A stretch of 7,073 nt of DNA from an uncultured Asticcacaulis sp. (GCA_946482045.1 CAMLPZ010000225.1:1-7073); one strand, 5' to 3'; shown: positions 1 through 5,100, counted from the first letter of the stretch. The notes: generated by a model not told the origin, from the letters alone. Program-made: numbers and translations.

Positions 1-635
1 TGATAGGGCGAGATATGCTCGACACCCAGTGCAAAGGCGGCTTTGAGTTCGGCCTCCCACGCGGCCGGCGACTGATCGGGCAGGGCGTAGATCAGGTCGA
101 GCGACACTCGGCCGAAGACCTTTTGGGCGGTCTCGATGCCACGTATAGCGTCGGTGGCGGAATGGTTTCGGCCCAAGAACCTTAGCGCTGCATCATCAAG
201 TGACTGGACGCCGAGCGACAGGCGGTTGATCCCGGCCCGGCGGAATCCTTCGTAGCGGCCGATTTCGGCGTCGGTCGGATTGGCTTCGAGGGTGATTTCG
301 ATCTCGCCGCCATCGTCAAATAAGCCGCGCGCCGTGGCGATCAGTTCCGCCACCCATTCTGGCGGGAGCAGCGACGGGGTGCCGCCGCCGAAGAAGACGC
401 TGGCCAGTTTGCGCCGCCCGATCATGGCGGCCTGGCTTTTCAGGTCGGTCAGGATGGCGTCGAACAAGGTGCGCTGGCTGGCCTGTCCCCGGTCGCGCGT
501 TACGTTGAAATCGCAGTAGGGGCAGATGCGCGAACAGTAGGGCCAGTGAACATAGAGGCTGACATCGGAACGCCCCTCACCCCAACCCTCTCCCCGCAAG
601 CGGGGAGAGGGGACTTTGGGGACAGATCCTGTCAC
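1..635 (-). CDS. hemW: HemW, radical-SAM heme chaperone (oxygen-independent coproporphyrinogen oxidase-like), partial
   Basis: The first 211 residues of a protein that is usually about 380 long; the gene runs off the left edge. The conserved start LYVHWPYC is followed by the radical-SAM cluster motif C34-x3-C38-x2-C41, as CSRICPYC, which binds a 4Fe-4S cluster and S-adenosylmethionine. Then come FFGGGTPS (about 81-88), ITLEANPTD, RLSLGVQS and ALPDQSPAAW, the usual HemW order. The CPYCDFN form without a further cysteine fits HemW (cytoplasmic heme insertion) better than true HemN oxidase. No ATG lies in frame before the conserved part. The GTG at 635-633 overlaps the rdgB stop (GTGA), has AAGG about 10 nt upstream and implies translational coupling, so I chose it. 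That start adds about 25 residues, of which roughly 8-21 are encoded by a palindromic repeat. A TTG at 599-597 is a weaker alternative. Confidence 0.93.
   Translation of the reverse strand, partial: MTGSVPKVPSPRLRGEGWGEGRSDVSLYVHWPYCSRICPYCDFNVTRDRGQASQRTLFDAILTDLKSQAAMIGRRKLASVFFGGGTPSLLPPEWVAELIATARGLFDDGGEIEITLEANPTDAEIGRYEGFRRAGINRLSLGVQSLDDAALRFLGRNHSATDAIRGIETAQKVFGRVSLDLIYALPDQSPAAWEAELKAAFALGVEHISPY
573..613. repeat. GC-rich palindromic dispersed repeat (REP-like) inside the 5' end of hemW
   Basis: Perfect 12-bp arms CCCTCTCCCCGC (586-597) and GCGGGGAGAGGG (600-611) flank an AA centre, preceded on the plus strand by CCCCTCACCCCAA. From general knowledge, this sequence type recurs as an intergenic palindrome in many proteobacterial genomes and often gives spurious peptides such as LSPQAGRG. 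On the minus strand it is read in the hemW frame as SPRLRGEGWGEG. In the rdgB-hemW transcript it would form a very stable hairpin about 24 nt after the hemW start codon. No transposase or target duplication is visible here. Copy number in the genome cannot be seen from this window. Confidence 0.85.
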
Positions 636-1246
636 AGCAAAGCCGCCTTAAGTTGCTCGAACGCCAGATGGCGGTGGCTGATGGTGTCCTTGGCTTCGGA
701 ACTCATTTCGGCGAAGGTAGTCTCGTAGCCGTCGGGCTGGAAGATCGGATCGTAGCCGAACCCCATATCCCCGCGCGGCTTGGTCACGATCTCGCCGTCG
801 ACGCGGCCTTCGAATACGACGGCGTGACCCTCCGGCCAGGCGACCGCCAGGGCGCAGGTGAACCAGGCCCTGCGATTGAAGGCCGCACCTTGCGCCTCGC
901 GCGCAATGCGCAGCTTGTGTTCGATGACTTCGGCAGCGCGGACGAAGTCCTTGTCAGGCCCCGCCCAGCGCGCGCTGAACACGCCGGGCTCTCCGCCCAG
1001 CGCCGCTATGCTCAGGCCGGAATCATCCGCCAAGGCGACGATACCTGCCTTCATGGCCGCATGGCGTGCCTTCAGGATCGCATTGCCGACAAAGCTCATC
1101 TCGGTTTCGTCGGGCTCGGGCAGGTTCAGGCTGCCGGCGGTAATGATCTCGAAGCGGCCTCCCAGCAGGCTGGCGATTTCGACCGCCTTGCCGGGATTAT
1201 GCGTGGCGGCGATCAGTTTCTGGCCGGGAGTGAGGGACAGGGGCAT
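632..1246 (-). CDS. rdgB: RdgB/HAM1 family dITP/XTP pyrophosphatase
   Basis: A 204-residue, full-length member of the RdgB/HAM1/Maf-like family. It hydrolyses non-canonical purine triphosphates (dITP, XTP) to monophosphate and pyrophosphate, clearing the nucleotide pool in the cytoplasm. Visible motifs are THNPGK (15-20, substrate-binding N-terminal loop), LADDSGL (72-78, the acidic catalytic/metal residues D74 and D75), GFGYDPIF (162-169, base pocket) and SHR (190-192). The ATG at 1246-1244 is preceded by AAGGAG with a 5-nt spacer, so this start is well supported. The stop overlaps the hemW GTG, forming a two-gene unit. In related bacteria rph usually lies directly upstream; here a two-gene cassette on the other strand intervenes, so rdgB-hemW probably needs its own promoter in 1247-1376. 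Internally the gene looks normal. Confidence 0.97.
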   Translation of the reverse strand: MPLSLTPGQKLIAATHNPGKAVEIASLLGGRFEIITAGSLNLPEPDETEMSFVGNAILKARHAAMKAGIVALADDSGLSIAALGGEPGVFSARWAGPDKDFVRAAEVIEHKLRIAREAQGAAFNRRAWFTCALAVAWPEGHAVVFEGRVDGEIVTKPRGDMGFGYDPIFQPDGYETTFAEMSSEAKDTISHRHLAFEQLKAALL

Positions 1247-1376
1247 CGGCTCTCCTTTTCGGGCCTTTTACCCCGAATGCGGCAAATGAAAAGGGCGTTG
1301 TAGCCCGTGACAAAAAACGCGGCTGCTCTTATCAAGGGGGAGCCGCAAATCTTGATGCGATGAATGGAAACCCGCA
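1247..1376. promoter_or_regulatory. Divergent intergenic region between rdgB-hemW and the DUF2975-HTH pair
   Basis: This 130-bp gap must hold promoters for both directions if the two units are transcribed independently. The rdgB Shine-Dalgarno lies at 1251-1257. On the minus strand TTGTCA (1314-1309) with a 17-nt spacer leads to a poor -10 (TTCATT), so the promoter assignment is weak. An imperfect inverted repeat, GCGGCT (1318-1323) with AGCCGC (1341-1346), brackets TTATCAAG and could be an operator for the small HTH protein. That role is inference only. Confidence 0.3.
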
Positions 1377-1898
1377 ATGCGCTTTTTAGGTCCGCGCTCG
1401 ATCTCCAGCCTGCTGAAAACGGCCCTCGATGTCGTCTATTACGGCCTCTACGTAGTGGTCGCCGTCACGGTGCTGGCGGCGCTTGGCTTGCTGGTTGTGC
1501 CCAATCTTGCCATCGAGGTGGCGCGGCCGCTGAATGTGGCGACCCATCTGCCGGCGGCGTCGCAGGCCGTGATCCTTTTGGCTTTCAGCATTTCATTGGG
1601 CGGCTATGTCCTCGTCATGCACTGGACGCGCCAGGTCCTGGCGACGCTTGCCGAAGGTGACGTCTTCCATCCCGACAACACGCTGCGCCTGCGCTGGATC
1701 GGTTTCGGGCTGGCTGGTCTAGAGCTGTTCGGTTATTTCGCGCGCTTCATCGCTGAAAGCGTCTTCGATCTCAAGTTCGAGCCCTTCTACGGCCTGCGTG
1801 CCGTTACAGCCTGGTTCTCGGTCCTGGTCGTCTTCGTGCTGGCCGAGGTCTTCAAGGAAGGTGCACGGCTGCGTAAAGAAGCGGACCTGACCATATGA
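1377..1898 (+). CDS. DUF2975 family four-helix membrane protein
   Basis: A 173-residue inner-membrane protein of unknown function. Four hydrophobic segments are visible at about 20-43, 60-80, 107-127 and 138-158. Between the second and third is the polar GDVFHPDNTLRLRWIG, matching the DUF2975 pattern of a short loop with an Asn and an LR-x-IG step. The end, [17 protein letters not shown], is the characteristic DUF2975 tail (charged helix, then a DLT-hydrophobic end). The ATG at 1377 has only a weak GGAAA upstream; the frame is closed by a stop at 1353, so no longer start exists. The last codons overlap the HTH gene by ATGA. DUF2975 genes are commonly paired with a tiny YozG-type HTH gene, and that pairing strengthens both calls. 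The cellular role, whether sensing or anti-regulator, is not established. Confidence 0.88.
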   Translation: MRFLGPRSISSLLKTALDVVYYGLYVVVAVTVLAALGLLVVPNLAIEVARPLNVATHLPAASQAVILLAFSISLGGYVLVMHWTRQVLATLAEGDVFHPDNTLRLRWIGFGLAGLELFGYFARFIAESVFDLKFEPFYGLRAVTAWFSVLVVFVLAEVFKEGARLRKEADLTI

Positions 1899-2107
1899 TA
1901 AGGATCAGATTAGCCGAGGTACTGGCCAAAAAGCGGCTGTCGATCGTGGAGCTGTCCGACCGTACTGGTATCAGCGTGCGCGATCTGGAAGTCCTGCGCG
2001 ATCAGGCCGCCATGGCCGTGCGCCTTAAGACGCTCGATGTCCTGTGCCGTGCGCTGAATTGCGGTCCGGGCGATCTGCTGGAATACGGCGAAGAGGAGCC
2101 TCTCTAA
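1895..2107 (+). CDS. Small XRE/YozG-like helix-turn-helix DNA-binding protein
   Basis: A 70-residue protein that is almost entirely one Cro/C1-type HTH domain (about 5-62). The helices run [22 protein letters not shown] and SVRDLEVLR, followed by [20 protein letters not shown], the hallmark tail of small XRE proteins. There is no ligand or oligomerisation domain. The start overlaps the DUF2975 stop (ATGA), so it is probably translated by re-initiation from that message. By analogy with other DUF2975-HTH pairs it may regulate its own operon, with the membrane partner modulating it (inference). Its TAA stop at 2105-2107 overlaps the rph TAG stop on the other strand (2104-2106), leaving no room for a terminator between the convergent genes. 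Confidence 0.92.
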   Translation: MIRIRLAEVLAKKRLSIVELSDRTGISVRDLEVLRDQAAMAVRLKTLDVLCRALNCGPGDLLEYGEEEPL

Positions 2108-2862
2108 CCCTGCTTGCCCAGTGCGGCGTTTTGCAGGCCGAACAGGGTCTTGCAGCCCGCGTGGGCCAGGTCGAACAGCGCATTGAACTCATCGCGCGAA
2201 AAGCCGCGCTTTTCACCGGTCGCCTGGATTTCGACCGAATGGCCGCTGCCGGTTATGACGAAGTTGGCGTCGGTTTCGGCTGTCGAATCCTCATCGTAGT
2301 CGAGATCGAGCACCGGCGTGTCGGCGAAGATGCCACAGGAAATTGCCGCGATCTGGTCGAGGATTGGTGACTTTTCAATCAGCTTGTCGGCGACCAGCTT
2401 GTCGCAGGCCTGCGACAGCGCCACCCAGGCGCCGGTGATCGAGGCCGTGCGCGTGCCGCCATCGGCCTGGATGACGTCGCAGTCGATGGTGATCTGGCGT
2501 TCGCCAAGGGCTTTCAGGTCGATGACGGCACGCATCGAGCGGCCGATCAGGCGCTGGATTTCCTGGGTGCGGCCCGACTGCTTGCCGGCGGCGGCTTCAC
2601 GGCGTGAGCGCGTGTGGGTCGAACGGGGCAGCATGCCATATTCCGCCGTCACCCATCCTTGACCCTTGCCCTTCAGAAACGGTGGGACGCCTTGTTCGAC
2701 CGAAGCAGTGACCAACACCTTGGTATGGCCGAAGCTGACCAGGCACGAGCCTTCGGCATAGCGCGTCACGCCCGTTTCGATGACGACCTCGCGAAGCTGA
2801 TCCGGCTTGCGGTTGGACGGGCGGATGGTCTTGAGGGCGGACAGGGCTTCGAATTGCGACAT
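2104..2862 (-). CDS. rph: Ribonuclease PH, phosphorolytic 3'-exoribonuclease
   Basis: A 252-residue protein; the family is usually near 238. RNase PH uses phosphate to trim nucleotides from the 3' ends of tRNA precursors and other RNAs, working as a ring hexamer in the cytoplasm. Visible signatures are [12 protein letters not shown] (13-24), [27 protein letters not shown] (71-85), [18 protein letters not shown] (93-110) and [16 protein letters not shown] (127-142), with the phosphate-binding GGTRT at 135-139. The ATG at 2862-2860 has AAAGG 7 nt upstream. It adds about 12 residues before the conserved IRPSNR, a modest N-terminal extension. A GTG at 2907 would add 15 more and lacks support. The gene is intact. 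Two small envelope genes lie 72 bp upstream on the same strand; the opposite-strand HTH gene overlaps the stop codon. Confidence 0.97.
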   Translation of the reverse strand: MSQFEALSALKTIRPSNRKPDQLREVVIETGVTRYAEGSCLVSFGHTKVLVTASVEQGVPPFLKGKGQGWVTAEYGMLPRSTHTRSRREAAAGKQSGRTQEIQRLIGRSMRAVIDLKALGERQITIDCDVIQADGGTRTASITGAWVALSQACDKLVADKLIEKSPILDQIAAISCGIFADTPVLDLDYDEDSTAETDANFVITGSGHSVEIQATGEKRGFSRDEFNALFDLAHAGCKTLFGLQNAALGKQG

Positions 2863-2934
2863 GGACAGGCCTTTGCGGTGATGCGCCTGCCTATCAGGTC
2901 GCGTCACTATGCGTAAAGTCCTATTGCACGTTCG

Positions 2935-3249
2935 TCATTGGTCTTTCTTCTCGCCGGTGCGACCTTCGGGCGGGACGGGGATGTCGCTGCGGATGGCGCT
3001 TTTGCAGGCGGTGTCGGCACAGACATATTGCGCGCCGTTATAGGTGCCCGTCACTTCGCCCTTGTCGATGACGCCCTTGGCCTTGATCTGCGGTGGCGTG
3101 TCGGGTTGGTCGGCGTACGAATAGACCTTTTGCGGCGGGGGTGGCGGCGACGTCATGTCGGCCGTCTGCGGCCCGTTCATGGCTTCGAGTTCGGCGCAGG
3201 CGCCAAGGCTGAGCAAAAGCGCGCACGCGACCAGACGACGCTTTACCAT
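2935..3249 (-). CDS. Small predicted lipoprotein with a C-x-D-x2-C-K motif, unknown function
   Basis: A 104-residue protein I do not recognise. The start MVKRRLVACALLLSLGAC is a lipoprotein signal: a basic n-region, a hydrophobic core and lipobox LGA-C18. The residue after the cysteine is Ala, so outer-membrane sorting by Lol is expected rather than retention in the inner membrane. The mature part has a proline-rich linker (MTSPPPPPQ, 32-40), a middle segment with TPPQIKAKGVIDKGEVTG, then YVCADTACKS with C77 and C82, and a charged tail. The two cysteines could form a disulfide in the periplasm. The start ATG lies inside the end of the upstream gene (7-nt overlap, ATGGTAA), suggesting coupling. 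The upstream product ends its body with a similar motif. Promoter or terminator sequences toward rph were not evident in the 72-bp gap. Confidence 0.8.
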   Translation of the reverse strand: MVKRRLVACALLLSLGACAELEAMNGPQTADMTSPPPPPQKVYSYADQPDTPPQIKAKGVIDKGEVTGTYNGAQYVCADTACKSAIRSDIPVPPEGRTGEKKDQ

Positions 3250-3530
3250 GACGACCGAAACGGACGTGCGTCCGCCTCCGACGGTGTGCGGGTGTTGTAA
3301 ACTGGCGTGGTGACCTTGCAGTCGTCATCAACACAGGCAAAGGCGCGGTTGCGGTTATCGTCGCGTGACAAGGCTGCAAAATCGGATTGACGTGCCGCAC
3401 GCGATGTTTCTTCAGTATCGGCCACAATGCGTGCGGCTTCGGATCGCGTCTCGGCCGCGGGTCCGTAGGGTTTTGGCGCAGGCTCGACATTGAGCGCGAA
3501 CGCCAGTGCGGTAGCGATCAGATACACCAT
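3243..3530 (-). CDS. Small predicted exported protein with a C-x-D-x2-C-K motif, unknown function
   Basis: A 95-residue protein of no family I recognise. It begins MVYLIATALAFALN, a short hydrophobic segment that could be a signal peptide, although the n-region lacks the usual basic residues, so export is only likely. The middle is charged and Ala/Arg/Glu-rich, probably helical (27-62). RAFACVDDDCKV follows, with C66 and C71, the same C-x-D-x2-C-K spacing as in the next gene. The start is well supported: GGAGGG at 3541-3536 with a 5-nt spacer before the ATG. The stop overlaps the lipoprotein start. It is transcribed divergently from the lacI-type gene and shares the 3531-3734 regulatory gap with it. 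Overlapping reading frames in this stretch lack such start signals and were discounted. Confidence 0.72.
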   Translation of the reverse strand: MVYLIATALAFALNVEPAPKPYGPAAETRSEAARIVADTEETSRAARQSDFAALSRDDNRNRAFACVDDDCKVTTPVYNTRTPSEADARPFRSSW

Positions 3531-3644
3531 TTTAGCCCTCCGTCTCTTTCCCCAGATTACGCCGATTTATGTCAATTGGAAGGCGGTCAAGGCGAAGTGC
3601 ATGCACGGATGGTGGCTAGCGCCTTCAATTTCCATACATTTTCT

Positions 3645-3657
3645 TGCAAGATTTGCA
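3645..3657. repeat. Inverted repeat TGCAA-N3-TTGCA upstream of the lacI-type gene
   Basis: TGCAA (3645-3649) and TTGCA (3653-3657) form a 13-bp dyad directly upstream of the cre-like site. A near copy with a 4-nt spacer occurs before the TonB receptor gene at 4946-4959. This makes it a candidate protein-binding site, but the arms are only 5 bp and could be chance. Confidence 0.4.
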
Positions 3658-3664
3658 GCATTAC

Positions 3665-3681
3665 TGAAAGCGCTTGCTTTC
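3665..3681. promoter_or_regulatory. Cre-like LacI/GalR-family operator
   Basis: TGAAAGCGCTTGCT (3665-3678) fits every position of the LacI/GalR-family cre consensus TGWAARCGYTWNCW. The wider site GAAAGC-GCTT-GCTTTC (3666-3681) is a dyad with 6-bp arms. It lies just upstream of the likely lacI -10 at 3702-3707, where bound repressor would block its own transcription, and about 135 bp upstream of the divergent envelope gene start. Autoregulation by the adjacent regulator is the simplest inference. Confidence 0.62.
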
Positions 3682-3707
3682 GCAGGACAAATTGCCATGA
3701 TTATACA
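3678..3707 (+). promoter_or_regulatory. Candidate promoter of the lacI-type gene
   Basis: TATACA (3702-3707) matches the -10 consensus at 5 of 6 positions for TATAAT-like elements if the final base is relaxed. TTTCGC (3678-3683), 18 nt upstream, is a poor -35. Transcription would begin near 3714, giving a leader of about 20 nt that contains the AAGGG ribosome site (3723-3727). The -35 region overlaps the operator, consistent with repression. The poor -35 keeps confidence low. Confidence 0.35.
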
Positions 3708-3734
3708 AATCAGCTTATGCGTAAGGGTAGTGGC

Positions 3735-4754
3735 ATGGACGGCGGCAGGGGCAAGATCAGGCTTGAGGATCTGGCGCGGATCGCGGGGGTATCGGTGGCG
3801 ACCGTGTCTCGCGCGCTGAATGACTCGCCCGCAGTTAACCGTGTCACCAAGCGCCGCGTCTGGAAGATCGCCCGCGACCATTCTTATGTGCTCAACCACG
3901 ACATGCCGCTGTCGATGTCGGGCAGCCAGGCGACGATTGCCATCGTCATCCCGCCGCCGCATGGCCGCGAAGGCCGTTTCTCCGATCCATTCTACCAGGA
4001 AATGATCTCGGCGGTCGGTGAAGCGGCGCGCGACATGGGATGCGACCTTCTGCTGTCGCACTTGACGCCGCGCAACCAGAACGACCTCGTCACCCTGATG
4101 CAGAATATCAAGGCCGACGGTGTTATCTTTTTAGGCCAGAGCTATCTGCACGACCGCTTCAACATGCTGGCCGGCACGACCAACAAGTTCATCGTCTGGG
4201 GCCAGGAACTGGCCGGCCAGAAATATTGCACGGTCGGGTCGAACAACCTCCAGGGCGGGACGCGCGCCACGGCGCATCTGGCCAGGCTGGGCCGCAAGCG
4301 GATAGCCTATTTCGGCGAGACCGAAGGTACGGAGATGAAACAGCGTTTTCAGGGGTATCTCAATGTCCTGGCCGAAGCCGGCATCGAATACGATCCGCGT
4401 CTGGTCGTGCCGACCCATTTCGAACTGGCATCCGCCGAAGCCTCTGTGATCGGGCTGCTCAACAAGGGCGTCAGTTTCGACGGCCTGTTCGCCTGTTCCG
4501 ACATCATTGCCTTCGGTGCCATTCGCGGCCTGATGCGGGCGGGCCTGAAAGTGCCGGGCGACGTTTCTGTGGTGGGTTATGACAATATTCAGCTGGCCAG
4601 CCTGACTCATCCCAGCCTGACGACCATCTCCCAGGATCTGTCGCGGGCGGGAAAGCTGATGGTTTCCAAGCTGATCGGCTCGATCTCCAATGACGAGACC
4701 CACTCGGAAATCGTTTCGACTGAATTGGTCGTGCGCGAGTCCTGCGGTGGGTAG
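3735..4754 (+). CDS. LacI/GalR-family transcriptional regulator
   Basis: A 339-residue repressor of standard family length. Residues 7-54 form the LacI HTH: KIRLEDLARIAGVSVATVSR, then RALNDSPAVNRVTKRRVW and a YVLN that replaces the usual Y-x-PN. Residues 55-66 should be the hinge helix but read HDMPLSMSG rather than the common A-x2-L pattern. From about 67 to the end is a periplasmic-binding-protein-like sensor domain (ATIAIVIPPP, DGVIFLGQS, GRKRIAYFGE, FDGLFACSDIIAFGAIRGL, DVSVVGYDNIQLAS, HPSLTTISQDL). The start at 3735 has AAGGG at 7 nt; an in-frame ATG at 3717 has no ribosome site, and a much longer frame back to 3387 runs into the divergent gene. LacI proteins usually sense a sugar or its derivative and release DNA. 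The receptor gene 346 bp downstream on the same strand is the probable target. The effector is unknown. Confidence 0.95.
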   Translation: MDGGRGKIRLEDLARIAGVSVATVSRALNDSPAVNRVTKRRVWKIARDHSYVLNHDMPLSMSGSQATIAIVIPPPHGREGRFSDPFYQEMISAVGEAARDMGCDLLLSHLTPRNQNDLVTLMQNIKADGVIFLGQSYLHDRFNMLAGTTNKFIVWGQELAGQKYCTVGSNNLQGGTRATAHLARLGRKRIAYFGETEGTEMKQRFQGYLNVLAEAGIEYDPRLVVPTHFELASAEASVIGLLNKGVSFDGLFACSDIIAFGAIRGLMRAGLKVPGDVSVVGYDNIQLASLTHPSLTTISQDLSRAGKLMVSKLIGSISNDETHSEIVSTELVVRESCGG

Positions 4755-4778
4755 AAACTGGGACAGCGTTGTCATCAC

Positions 4779-4804
4779 AAATTGCATTTTTTTGCAATTT
4801 TTTT
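4779..4804 (+). terminator. Probable intrinsic terminator of the lacI-type gene
   Basis: A perfect 8-bp stem AAATTGCA (4779-4786) / TGCAATTT (4793-4800) with a loop of six T is followed by TTTT, so seven T in a row run from 4798 to 4804. It starts 25 nt after the lacI stop. The stem has only two G-C pairs, so it is weaker than typical terminators. An operator role for this dyad is the alternative. Confidence 0.5.
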
Positions 4805-4838
4805 CATGTTCCGTCAAAAACGATTTCAGACTTTTTTA

Positions 4839-4868
4839 GAGACAATAACGCCCAATATGTCGTACAAT
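4839..4868 (+). promoter_or_regulatory. Candidate promoter of the TonB receptor gene
   Basis: GAGACA (4839-4844, 4 of 6 to TTGACA), an 18-nt spacer and TACAAT (4863-4868, 5 of 6 to TATAAT) form the best sigma-70-like match in the gap. It would give a leader of about 225 nt. A second, poorer -10-like sequence, TATAGG, lies at 5039-5044 without a recognisable -35. The choice between them cannot be made from sequence. Confidence 0.4.
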
Positions 4869-4945
4869 TTGGGAGTAGAGGGCCACATTTCACACGAATC
4901 CGTAGCGGGAATGCCACAAGATTACAGATAGTTTAAAATTTTGAC

Positions 4946-4978
4946 TGCAAAAATTTGCAAAGCCTTGCAAAAATTTTT
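4946..4978. repeat. Direct repeat of TGCAAAAATTT with 20-bp period, plus inverted TGCAA/TTGCA dyad
   Basis: TGCAAAAATTT occurs at 4946-4956 and again at 4966-4976, exactly 20 bp apart, about two helical turns. The first copy also forms TGCAA-N4-TTGCA (4946-4959), resembling the dyad before the lacI-type gene. The A/T tracts here and at 4933-4942 would favour curved DNA. A protein-binding or upstream activating role is inference. Confidence 0.55.
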
Positions 4979-5047
4979 GGCCGCAGGAATAGTGGCCCCA
5001 GACGCCGGACTTAAAGAGCGTCAAATCGGGTTGAGATGTATAGGGTC

Positions 5048-5068
5048 GCACGGACAAGGGTCCTGTGC
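5048..5068 (+). promoter_or_regulatory. Leader hairpin upstream of the TonB receptor ribosome site
   Basis: GCACGGAC (5048-5055) pairs with GTCC-T-GTGC (5060-5068) around an AAGG loop, an 8-bp stem with one bulged T. Its right arm holds TCCTGT (5061-5066), which is also complementary to ACAGGA (5088-5093) overlapping the Shine-Dalgarno AGGAGG (5090-5095). The two pairings exclude each other. The element could equally be a DNA operator dyad. Confidence 0.45.
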
Positions 5069-5100
5069 GCCGACAAATCACACGGGGACAGGAGGAACTT

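Larger units (their letters stand above)
4755..5100 (+). other. AT-rich 346-bp intergenic region between the regulator and the TonB receptor
   Basis: No convincing gene lies here. In order it holds a hairpin with a T tract (4779-4804), a weak cre-like sequence on the minus strand (4815-4828, about 11 of 14 positions), a possible promoter (4839-4868), a run of A/T tracts with TGCAA repeats (4930-4978), and a leader hairpin just before the receptor's ribosome site (5048-5068). The first 230 bases are much more AT-rich than the flanking genes. No cobalamin, TPP or other riboswitch signature was recognised. Confidence 0.7.

Noticed and set aside
546..728. A small plus-strand frame containing LSPQAGRG
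   Set aside because: The peptide is a known type of artefact from the palindromic repeat, and the frame overlaps hemW and rdgB on the other strand.
653..1303. A 216-codon plus-strand frame across rdgB
   Set aside because: It is the antisense shadow of rdgB, whose minus-strand frame carries all family motifs and a good ribosome site.
2863..2907. Longer rph start at the GTG at 2907
   Set aside because: The ATG at 2862 has AAAGG at good spacing and is already slightly longer than the usual RNase PH start.
3038..3490. A 150-codon minus-strand frame overlapping both small envelope genes
   Set aside because: It is Arg/His/Pro-rich with no signal or ribosome site. The two shorter frames have a strong Shine-Dalgarno, a coupled overlap and a lipobox.
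3597..3606. Perfect 10-bp palindrome GTGCATGCAC
   Set aside because: It is short, has no partner copy and no clear relation to a promoter; chance occurrence is likely.
3387..3734. N-terminal extension of the lacI-type gene by up to 116 residues
   Set aside because: It runs through the divergent gene and the promoter/operator region. LacI proteins begin just before the HTH, and AAGGG supports the ATG at 3735.
4890..4930. Cobalamin riboswitch before the receptor, suggested by GGGAATGCCAC
   Set aside because: The rest of the conserved B12 core is absent, so the resemblance is limited to a few bases.
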